From JBAXRT01 sp037131065 (GTDB taxonomy: Bacteria; Bacteroidota; Bacteroidia; Bacteroidales; FEN-979): DNA of 13,488 nt. The notes under the pieces are model-generated. The model was not told the origin of the DNA. It searched no databases and worked only from the letters and a program-made list of their open reading frames with translations. Made by a program: the position numbers and the translations under genes. Below, one piece after another: positions 7,664-13,488 of the stretch. How positions within the stretch are numbered: the stretch's first letter is position 1; each line of letters begins with the position of its first letter. The stretch lies in NCBI GenBank assembly GCA_037131065.1, contig JBAXRT010000078.1, forward strand, positions 1-13,488. The letters are read 5' to 3'.

Positions 7664-8421
7664 ACGAACAGCTGAAAACGTTAATCGTCGATGATGAACA
7701 GGATGCAGTCAGTTTTATATCATCCATCATCAGGGAATATTGTCCGCGTCTTGACATCATCGGGACAGCCGCCTCGGTGAAAGAAGGAGTAAAGATCATC
7801 ATAGAAGAAAAGCCCGACCTCGTTTTTCTCGATGTGGAAATGCCGCATGGAAGTGGTTTTGATCTCCTGGGCCATTTTCCGGAAAAGACCTTTGATGTCA
7901 TTTTCATTACGGCCTTTAACCATTATGCCATCCGGGCCATCAAGTTCAGTGCCGTTGACTATATACTCAAACCCATTAATATCAACGAATTCATCGAAGC
8001 AGTTGATAAAGTGATCAACAAACATTCTTCAAACATTGACCGTAACAGTAATTTTTCGACACTCCTTGAAAACCTCCGTTCCTCCATCCCGGGCCGGCTT
8101 GCCATCCCGACAAGCGATGGAATGGAATACCTGATCACTAAGGATATTATCCGTATTGAGGCAGACAGAAGCTACAGCTGGTTTTATCTTTCAGATAAAA
8201 GACGGATCCTTGTTTCAAAAAATCTGAAGGAGTACCAGGAATTGCTCAGTGAACGGAATTTCTTCCGGACGCACAACTCCCACTTGATAAACCTCGATTA
8301 CGTAAAGAGATTCATACGCCACGAGGGGGGCTCGGTCGAATTGACGGATGGCTCCCATATTCCGGTTTCCAGGTCACGCAGGGATCTCTTCCTTTCCCAG
8401 ATGAAGAGGATCTCCCGATAA
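7660..8421 (+). CDS. LytTR-family response regulator
   Basis: 253 residues. The receiver domain spans residues 1-120 with the acidic pair Asp11/Asp12, phospho-acceptor Asp58 (LVFLDVEMP), Thr84 and Lys104 (DYILKPI), all intact. Residues about 150-250 form a LytTR DNA-binding domain: IPTSDGMEYLITKDIIRIEA, RRILVSKNLKEYQELL, FFRTHNSHLINLDYVKRF and HIPVSRSRRDLF. The start codon overlaps the kinase stop (ATGA). Phosphorylated by that kinase, it should bind paired direct repeats upstream of its targets as an AlgR/AgrA/LytR-like regulator. Its targets cannot be read from this window; I did not find a convincing paired LytTR site by eye upstream of the neighbouring genes. Confidence 0.96.
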   Translation: MNEQLKTLIVDDEQDAVSFISSIIREYCPRLDIIGTAASVKEGVKIIIEEKPDLVFLDVEMPHGSGFDLLGHFPEKTFDVIFITAFNHYAIRAIKFSAVDYILKPININEFIEAVDKVINKHSSNIDRNSNFSTLLENLRSSIPGRLAIPTSDGMEYLITKDIIRIEADRSYSWFYLSDKRRILVSKNLKEYQELLSERNFFRTHNSHLINLDYVKRFIRHEGGSVELTDGSHIPVSRSRRDLFLSQMKRISR

Positions 8422-8440
8422 ATATCTCCCTGAAGATATT
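8416..8440 (+). terminator. Hairpin at the end of the LytTR gene, possible transcription end
   Basis: AATATCT (8421-8427) and AGATATT (8434-8440) form a perfect 7-bp stem with a 6-base loop, overlapping the stop codon; the stem can be extended outward with one bulged A (GATA against TATC). No T-run follows and the stem is AT-rich, so a rho-independent terminator is doubtful. It may be an mRNA 3' stabiliser. Confidence 0.25.
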
Positions 8441-8472
8441 ATCGATTCATCCAGGGCATTCACCGATTTTCT

Positions 8473-8503
8473 TTTGTATCAGACTTCTCCTTTAATAGAT
8501 TTG
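8473..8503 (+). promoter_or_regulatory. Strong Bacteroidota-type promoter for the beta-lactamase-family gene
   Basis: TTTG (8473-8476), exactly 19 bases, then TAGATTTG (8496-8503): both boxes match the Bacteroidota consensus without mismatch. The start codon follows 25 bases later. This separates the hydrolase from the two-component operon as its own transcription unit. Confidence 0.65.
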
Positions 8504-8528
8504 TATCGGTAAGGTTTTTGTTATTTTT

Positions 8529-9746
8529 ATGAACCATATTAGGACCCGGCCCCTCGTAAAACTGCTCATTGCGTTTATCATTCTTTCATTTCTTTCGGAA
8601 GGCATAGCTGTTGTTCATGGCCCGGCTACCGATAAAGCAAAGATCGCGAGGGCTCTCCAGCCAAAATTAGACTCCATGGTTGTCAAGTATTATGTTCCCG
8701 GGGCAACCTTCACTATGCTTTACGGCAACTGGAGAAAAATATCGCTCTCCTCAGGACTTTCAGATATTGAACAAAACCTGTCAATGATCCCAGACGCGAT
8801 GATGTTTTCAGGGAGTGTGGGAAAAACCTTTGTGGCAGCCATAGTCCTTAAACTGCATGAGAAGGGACTTATTAACCTGAAAGCCCGTGTGACCAATTAT
8901 CTGGGAAGCCAAAGCTGGTTCTCTGCAATTCCCAATTCGAAAGATATCACTGTCGAGATGCTTCTGAACCATACTGCAGGCATTCCCGAATATGCCTATC
9001 ACAGGGAGATATGGCAGGAGATCAGCAAAAACCCCGATAAAATATGGAGCGCCGAAGAGCGGCTCTCCTTTACCTGTGGAGAAGCTCCTTCAAATCCTCC
9101 CGGGAAAGGCTGGAACTACGCCGATTCACATTACATTGTCCTGGGTCTTATCATTGAGAAGGTGACGGGCAGACCATACTATTCCCTGCTTAAAGAGATG
9201 GTCCTGCTGCCCTGTGACCTCGACAAAACCCAGCCGGCCGAACACAGGGAACTGACAGGACTTATCCCGGGTTATACCAGTCTTTCAGAACCACTTTTTC
9301 TTCCCCGAAAAATGGCAGAAAAAGAAAAATACGCTTTCAATCCCCAGCTTGAGTGGACCGGAGGCGGGGTCGTAACCAACGGGTCGGACCTCGTTGCCTG
9401 GGCAAAGCAATTGTATGGGGGTGATTTCCTGAAACCGGAAAGTTTGAAACTGATGGTTACCCCGGTGCCATTCAGCACCTCACTTCCTGAAAATGCCGGG
9501 TATGGACTGGGATGTATCATCGGCGAGACCAACGGAATAAAATTCTACGGGCATTCCGGTTTCGTGCCGGGATATCTCACCATTGTCCAGTATCTTCCGG
9601 CGTATGACATGGCACTGGCCATGCAGGTCAACACGGATGCCTTGCATGGAGAGGGGTTCCAGGCGATGTTCAACGAAATGAAAACCACCGCCTGCTCCCT
9701 GCAGGTAAAAAAAAGCGAAGATCATTTCATGTCACCGGTAAACTGA
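8529..9746 (+). CDS. Exported serine beta-lactamase-family hydrolase (class C/PBP-like)
   Basis: 405 residues. The signal peptide is MNHIRTRPLVKLLIAFIILSFL and following residues. The beta-lactamase/transpeptidase-like fold shows its three active-site elements: SVGK with nucleophile Ser96 and Lys99, YAD at 197-199 in the place of the YxN motif, and HSG at 342-344 in the place of KTG. LLNHTAGIPEY (145-155) and WTGGGVVTNGSDLVAWAKQL (276-295) are typical of this family. Members include D-alanyl-D-alanine carboxypeptidases, D-aminopeptidases, esterases and EstB-like hydrolases, so true beta-lactam resistance should not be assumed. The YxD form is familiar in Bacteroidota homologues and need not mean loss of activity. 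Likely periplasmic, acting on peptidoglycan peptides or small esters or amides. It has its own promoter and stands alone between the two-component operon and the PD40 gene. Confidence 0.93.
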   Translation: MNHIRTRPLVKLLIAFIILSFLSEGIAVVHGPATDKAKIARALQPKLDSMVVKYYVPGATFTMLYGNWRKISLSSGLSDIEQNLSMIPDAMMFSGSVGKTFVAAIVLKLHEKGLINLKARVTNYLGSQSWFSAIPNSKDITVEMLLNHTAGIPEYAYHREIWQEISKNPDKIWSAEERLSFTCGEAPSNPPGKGWNYADSHYIVLGLIIEKVTGRPYYSLLKEMVLLPCDLDKTQPAEHRELTGLIPGYTSLSEPLFLPRKMAEKEKYAFNPQLEWTGGGVVTNGSDLVAWAKQLYGGDFLKPESLKLMVTPVPFSTSLPENAGYGLGCIIGETNGIKFYGHSGFVPGYLTIVQYLPAYDMALAMQVNTDALHGEGFQAMFNEMKTTACSLQVKKSEDHFMSPVN

Positions 9747-9753
9747 GACCGGT
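9734..9753 (+). terminator. GC-rich hairpin over the stop of the beta-lactamase-family gene
   Basis: ACCGGT (9734-9739) and ACCGGT (9748-9753) are self-complementary and can pair across an 8-base loop that contains the stop codon. No T-run follows, so termination is uncertain. Confidence 0.2.
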
Positions 9754-9773
9754 CATCCGTTTAAAGAAGCGGA

Positions 9774-9801
9774 CTTTACCCACTGCCCCTGCCTATTTTT
9801 G
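9774..9801 (+). promoter_or_regulatory. Promoter for the PD40/T9SS gene
   Basis: TATTTTTG (9794-9801) matches TAnnTTTG exactly, 32 bases before the ATG at 9834. The best -33 candidate, TTTA (9774-9777), is imperfect and 16 bases away. Confidence 0.4.
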
Positions 9802-9833
9802 ATGCTGAAGAAAACCATTATAAAAATCATGTT

Positions 9834-11132
9834 ATGTACCGCAAAATAATTATACTGTTCTGGATCTGCTGGGCTCTTCCCACCGTTCCTGCACAAATTA
9901 TCTCTCCCGATACCGAAGCTCCGAAACTGACGGTGGCTGACCTGAAGAGTTATAATGAGTCTAATTCTCCAGTCATTTCACCGGGGATACTTTTCCATGA
10001 GCCTGATAATAAAAAGCCTTCTTACTCCGGGATCTACCTTGGCCAGTCTCCTCCGGGCGATGTGCCCGTGAGGTTTGCCCCAGTCGGACTCCGGGCAAAC
10101 AGTACATGGTTCTGGCATGGCTCACCACGATTCTCTCCTGACCTTTCTGAGATGGTTTTTGTGAAATACTACGAGGCTACTGACAAAACCGAGATCAACT
10201 ACATGAAGATGACCGACGGAGTATGGTCCAACCCGGTGCCACCCTCCTTCAGTAACACCGACTATATTGAAAATAATCCATTTTTCTCTACATCAGGTGA
10301 TACCCTCTATTTTTTCTCAACGAGGCCCGGCGGACCCTATTTTTATGTTACGCGCCAGGGAAAAGGCTGGTCGGAACCAGTATCATTGCCGGTTCAGTTA
10401 CCGGATTCACTGATTGCGGGCTGGAATTTTTTCATTTCAGCGACAGGGGAACTCTATCTTGACCTGTCGCAGGGAACAGGGAACTTGGACATATACCGTT
10501 CTGAAATGCAGGACGGACAATACCTTGAGCCGGTCAAACTCGGACCTGAGATCAACACGGATTACCATGACTGGGGGACCTCTCTTGACGTGCTCGGGCG
10601 TGTGATGATCTTCGCCTCGAAAAGACCGGGAGGAAGCGGGCTTCATGATCTTTACATTTCGCACAAAAACGGGGATGGCTGGACCCAGTCAGAGAACCTC
10701 GGAAGCAATATCAACGGAGCCAATGAAGACGGGTACCCCTCGTTAAGTCCCGATGGTTTGTACTTATTCTTTACCACAGCAAAAGCGGGAGACCTGGGAT
10801 ACAATCCCTACTGGGTCAGAGCGGATGCCATTGATCCTATCCTTGGAATGGATGACAAACCGGATGAACAGCCTAATGCCATTGGAGTAAGCATCTATCC
10901 CAATCCTGCCAGGGAGACCTCCCTGGTCTCATTTTACCTCGCAAAGCCGGAAAAAGTGGTCATTGAGATGATCGATCCCTCAGGCCGCAGGATTATACTG
11001 ATGGAGGAGAAGTGCAATGCCGGTCAGAATCATTTCAACATGCGGCTCGACCGGAATGCTGACGGAGTTTATTGCATCATCATAACGGCAGGTTCGCTCC
11101 GGAAATCAAAATTATTGATAGTAAAAAATTAG
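9834..11132 (+). CDS. Secreted PD40 beta-propeller protein with T9SS type A sorting tail
   Basis: 432 residues. The signal peptide MYRKIIILFWICWALPTVPAQ is followed by a WD40-like (PD40) propeller at about residues 95-325. It shows repeated strand motifs such as SPRFSPDLSEMVFV, NPFFSTSGDTLYFFSTRPGG, VMIFASKRPGGSGLHDLYIS and YPSLSPDGLYLFFTT. The last 83 residues (from about 350) are a T9SS sorting domain: IGVSIYPNPA, a central VVIEMIDPSGRRI strand and a closing GVYCIIITAGSLRKSKLLIVKN. In T9SS cargo this tail directs passage through the outer membrane and is cleaved, leaving the protein on the surface or secreted. PD40 propellers usually bind a partner or ligand; some resemble the C-terminus of TolB or OmpA-type proteins, but no OmpA domain is present here. 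It is followed after four bases by the SBBP-repeat gene, so the two form an operon. Confidence 0.93.
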   Translation: MYRKIIILFWICWALPTVPAQIISPDTEAPKLTVADLKSYNESNSPVISPGILFHEPDNKKPSYSGIYLGQSPPGDVPVRFAPVGLRANSTWFWHGSPRFSPDLSEMVFVKYYEATDKTEINYMKMTDGVWSNPVPPSFSNTDYIENNPFFSTSGDTLYFFSTRPGGPYFYVTRQGKGWSEPVSLPVQLPDSLIAGWNFFISATGELYLDLSQGTGNLDIYRSEMQDGQYLEPVKLGPEINTDYHDWGTSLDVLGRVMIFASKRPGGSGLHDLYISHKNGDGWTQSENLGSNINGANEDGYPSLSPDGLYLFFTTAKAGDLGYNPYWVRADAIDPILGMDDKPDEQPNAIGVSIYPNPARETSLVSFYLAKPEKVVIEMIDPSGRRIILMEEKCNAGQNHFNMRLDRNADGVYCIIITAGSLRKSKLLIVKN

Positions 11133-11136
11133 GATT

Positions 11137-11652
11137 ATGAAAAAAATAATATCTTTTATCGCTGCAACTTTTCTTCTTAATTCCGGATTCCAGATCTATG
11201 CCCAGAACTTTCAATGGGCAAAATCTGTCGGGGCGGCCGGTGAGCAATCATGTATGGATATGGCTGTCGACCACCAGGGCAATCTCTACCTTATCGGCAA
11301 CCTGTCCGGCGCTAATGTGGATTTCGACCCGGGCGAAGGGAGTGCCCTGCTCAGCTCTTCTGTCGGAACTGATATTTTTTTCGCGAAATATGATTCACTT
11401 GGAAATTATCTCTGGGCAAAATCCATCGGCAGTACGAGTGATGATGTCGGCGCGCGCATTGCCGTTGATGATGAAGGAAATGTTTATATAACCGGCTGGT
11501 TTGAATCTGTCAATGTTGATTTTGATCCCGGTCCGGGAGGAATGGTCCGGGAAACAGCCGGGGATCCCTTCAGATCTCCCCCAACCCGACGACCGGCAGA
11601 ACGTTCATTGAGTTCACACTTGCATCTCCCGGAATCTGCAGGATCTCACTGA
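11137..11652 (+). CDS. SBBP-repeat exported protein, reading frame broken before its T9SS tail
   Basis: 171 residues as read. The signal peptide is MKKIISFIAATFLLNSGFQIYAQ. Then come one full and one partial beta-propeller (SBBP-type) unit. Unit 1 (about 26-92) runs QWAKSVG, VDHQGNLYLIG, VDFDPGEG, DIFFAKYDSLGN; unit 2 (about 93-134) runs LWAKSIG, VDDEGNVYITG, VDFDPGPG and stops. After about residue 142 the sequence turns into arginine/proline-rich low-quality coding (SPPTRRPAERSLSS), because the real continuation lies in another frame (see the next entry). Proteins of this kind in Bacteroidota usually carry many more units and end in a T9SS tail, so this copy is short even when repaired (about 229 residues). 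It starts four bases after the PD40 stop codon and is probably co-transcribed with it. Either a real decaying gene or a sequencing/assembly error explains the break. Confidence 0.7.
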   Translation: MKKIISFIAATFLLNSGFQIYAQNFQWAKSVGAAGEQSCMDMAVDHQGNLYLIGNLSGANVDFDPGEGSALLSSSVGTDIFFAKYDSLGNYLWAKSIGSTSDDVGARIAVDDEGNVYITGWFESVNVDFDPGPGGMVRETAGDPFRSPPTRRPAERSLSSHLHLPESAGSH

Positions 11653-11822
11653 CAGATGTTTCGGGGAGAGTGATCATGAAGATTATCGAATCGGACCGGG
11701 AAGCCGGAAGACATACCATAGAGGCCGATTTCAGCTCTCTCAGGCCCGGTATCTATCTCTGTACTTTACAGGGCCCTACCAAACTTGATACAGTAAGGAT
11801 CATGCTGGCAGCATTCCATTAA
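11562..11822 (+). pseudogene. T9SS sorting tail of the SBBP-repeat gene, in a shifted frame
   Basis: Read with codons starting at 11562, the sequence gives GSLQISPNPTTGRTFIEF, then LTDVSGRVIMKI, SSLRPGIYLCTLQG and a TAA at 11820-11822. This is a complete type A T9SS sorting domain (PNP start, central strands, GIY near the end). It has no start codon or signal peptide of its own and directly continues the gene that begins at 11137. Adding one G to the four-G run at 11560-11563 joins the frames as RETAGGSLQISPNPTTG, a natural linker. The gene is therefore best read as one locus, 11137-11822, with a single-base frameshift. Confidence 0.75.
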
Positions 11823-11932
11823 CGTTCCGATATTTGATAATGAAATTATGTTTTGACCGAGAATTTATATCAGGTCATCGAATCGACTTTTTTTTTACAT
11901 CGATCCTTGTTTATTTTATAGCAAAATTGGTC

Positions 11933-13488
11933 ATGATGAAAAGAATTGCATTATTTTCTCTGTTCCTCATTTCAATATCCGGAGTTTGTTTTGCCGGAAA
12001 TAGGAATATCCCGGCCATCCGACACGAGGGGAGGACTGACCAGAACCCGGTCATCAGCAACATCCTGGGGGCAATCTCTATCGACAGCATCCGTTCCTAC
12101 ATGGAATCGATGTCTGGTATGGGCACCCGTTACATGTATGCAGCAAACCGAAAGCAGGTTGCAGAGTGGATCGCTTCAAAATTCCTTTCCTTCGGCCTCA
12201 CAGATGTAAAGCTCGACTCCTTCAAAATGGCCGGGGATACAATCCTGACCGACTCAGTTTGGCAATACAATGTCGTGGCAGTCATTCAAGGAAAATCCGC
12301 ACCGGGCGAAATAACACTGATTGGGGCCCATCATGACGACTATTCCAATCCCGATCCTTACCAGGCCCCGGGGGCAGATGATAATGCAAGCGGATGTGCA
12401 GCTGCCCTCGAAATTGCCCGCGTGATCAGGGCGAAAGGATTCAACCCTGAATCAACGATCCGTTTTGTGACCTTTGCCGCCGAGGAACTCGTTGGTTATA
12501 AAATGTATACAGGCAGCATGTATGAAGCCGAACAGGCGGCCGCCAACCAGGATGATCTCCGTCTCGTGGTATGCAACGACATGATCGCAAACACCACGGG
12601 ACAAAACCTCGAGATCTTTGCCACCCACATGACCAGCGGGTTCAACTCCTGGGCCGGTGATCTTACCGAAGCTTCCGCAGCGACCTACTGCACACTTAAC
12701 ATCGTGAAGGGGAGCTACCCGACCTCCGATGCCACCTTCTTTTTCGACCTGGGTTATCCTGTAGCCGGTTTCCAGGAATTCGGGATGAACCCGACCTACC
12801 ACACGATCCAGGACAGTGTAAGCAACTGCCTGATGGATCTCTGCACCGAAGCGATCAGGGCAAATGCCGCCATCCTGCTCAACGAGCAACTGAACCCTGT
12901 CCCGCAGCACCCGGAATGTATCTCGGGAAAAACCTCCATCACCCTCTCATGGCAGCCAACGGCAAATGCAAATGTGTCGGGATACCGCATCTACCGGAGC
13001 CTCAGCCCGGATTCATTGTTCGTTCAGGTCGGGCAGACAACCGGGCTTGTCCCCGGCTATGAAGATCTTACTGCCGTGGCGGGTAATAAATACTATTACA
13101 GGATCACTTCCCGCAATCAATCCGGTTTTGAAAGTTCCTTCTCTAACTGCGTCTATGGTTCGATATTACCGAAATACAGGGATCTCCTGGTTGTCAAAGA
13201 TTCAAAGGGCGGCTTCAATAACCCCTCCGACAGCACCGTGGTTGCATTTTACAACAGCATTTTCGAGGGTCTTGAATATGATCTCAGTGATGCCTCCGTA
13301 TCTGACAGCCTGGAGCTGCCGGTCCTCGGAAAGTACCGGAAGATTTTCTGGCTCTCCAATACTTTTTCCGACCAGCAAAACTCCTCCTATTCTCGTCACC
13401 GGGATGACATCCTTACCTATCTCAGGAGCGGCGGACAGCTTTTCATTGCAGGTTTCCAGCCCACCTTTCTTATTGCTAAGAACAACAA
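11933..13488 (+). CDS. Exported M28-family zinc peptidase with fibronectin III domain (C-terminus beyond window)
   Basis: 518 codons are visible, without a stop. ATG 11933 and ATG 11936 are tandem; either gives a signal peptide (MKRIALFSLFLISISGVCFA). Residues about 60-315 are an M28 (aminopeptidase-like) domain with all expected residues: His133 (GAHHDD), Asp150 (GADDNASG), base Glu184 and ligand Glu185 (AAEEL), Asp216 (CNDMI) and His290 (TYHT). Relatives use two zinc ions to cut N-terminal residues from peptides. Residues about 323-410 are a fibronectin type III-like domain (TLSWQPTANANVSGYRIYRS, YYYRITSRNQSG). From about 415 (YRDLLVVKDSKGG) to the edge an alpha/beta-looking region begins (KIFWLSNTF, LRSGGQLFIAG), reminiscent of GATase-like or ThuA-like folds; this is tentative. 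A T9SS tail may follow beyond the window but cannot be seen. It lies 110 bases after the broken SBBP locus and is probably transcribed alone. Confidence 0.92.
   Translation, partial: MMKRIALFSLFLISISGVCFAGNRNIPAIRHEGRTDQNPVISNILGAISIDSIRSYMESMSGMGTRYMYAANRKQVAEWIASKFLSFGLTDVKLDSFKMAGDTILTDSVWQYNVVAVIQGKSAPGEITLIGAHHDDYSNPDPYQAPGADDNASGCAAALEIARVIRAKGFNPESTIRFVTFAAEELVGYKMYTGSMYEAEQAAANQDDLRLVVCNDMIANTTGQNLEIFATHMTSGFNSWAGDLTEASAATYCTLNIVKGSYPTSDATFFFDLGYPVAGFQEFGMNPTYHTIQDSVSNCLMDLCTEAIRANAAILLNEQLNPVPQHPECISGKTSITLSWQPTANANVSGYRIYRSLSPDSLFVQVGQTTGLVPGYEDLTAVAGNKYYYRITSRNQSGFESSFSNCVYGSILPKYRDLLVVKDSKGGFNNPSDSTVVAFYNSIFEGLEYDLSDASVSDSLELPVLGKYRKIFWLSNTFSDQQNSSYSRHRDDILTYLRSGGQLFIAGFQPTFLIAKNN

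Noticed and set aside
11557..11585. Programmed ribosomal frameshift in the SBBP/T9SS gene
   Set aside because: No X XXY YYZ slippery heptamer or convincing downstream structure was seen near the frame change; a single-base deletion in a G run explains it more simply.
11854..11896. Terminator after the SBBP/T9SS locus: TGACC (11854-11858) / GGTCA (11873-11877) with a run of nine T at 11888-11896
   Set aside because: The stem is only 5 bp with a 14-base loop, and the T-run begins ten bases after the stem, so it does not fit a rho-independent terminator.
12452..12910. A 152-codon minus-strand open frame opposite the M28 peptidase
   Set aside because: It is antisense to the zinc-ligand region of the peptidase; no start context or family similarity supports it.
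1..13488. CRISPR array, mobile element, defence island, rRNA or tRNA genes
   Set aside because: No regularly spaced repeats, transposase/integrase motifs, terminal inverted repeats, nuclease/defence domains or cloverleaf-like sequences were seen by eye.

Overview
The window looks like chromosomal DNA from a member of the Bacteroidota, probably a Bacteroidales-like or environmental lineage. Three things support this. Two C-terminal tails are of the type IX secretion system (T9SS) sorting kind. The kinase/regulator pair is of the TPR-LytS/LytTR type common in that phylum. Several genes are preceded by the Bacteroidota promoter pattern (TTG or TTTG, about 19 bases, then TAnnTTTG) instead of a -35/-10 promoter with a strong Shine-Dalgarno site. 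I see no rRNA, tRNA, CRISPR array, transposase, integrase or phage gene, and no gene-free stretch over 300 bases.

Left half (1-5502, minus strand), in transcription order: an exported esterase with a TPR tail, an exported SUMF1/FGE-fold protein without the FGE catalytic cysteines, an exported ankyrin plus PQQ-type beta-propeller protein, and a membrane histidine kinase of the 7TM-PAS type that runs off the left edge. The esterase and the kinase have their own promoter-like boxes, which share an identical 11-mer. The esterase and SUMF1-like genes are 69 bases apart and may be co-transcribed.

Middle (5503-8421, plus strand): a 226-base divergent intergenic region, then a TPR sensor histidine kinase of the LytS/His_kinase family overlapping by ATGA with a LytTR response regulator. 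This is a self-contained two-component system.

Right half (8422-13488, plus strand): a serine beta-lactamase-family hydrolase behind a textbook promoter; a PD40 beta-propeller protein with a T9SS tail; four bases later, a short SBBP-repeat protein whose T9SS tail is in another frame (frameshifted or decayed); and an exported M28 zinc peptidase with a fibronectin-III domain and a further C-terminal domain, cut by the right edge.

Most products are predicted to be exported (periplasm, outer membrane or secreted), with two sensor kinases among them. A link between the kinases and the exported hydrolases is only an inference from proximity. I do not see a clear new defence or mobile system. The most unusual items are the ankyrin/PQQ fusion, the SUMF1 protein without catalytic cysteines, the esterase-TPR fusion and the broken SBBP/T9SS gene.
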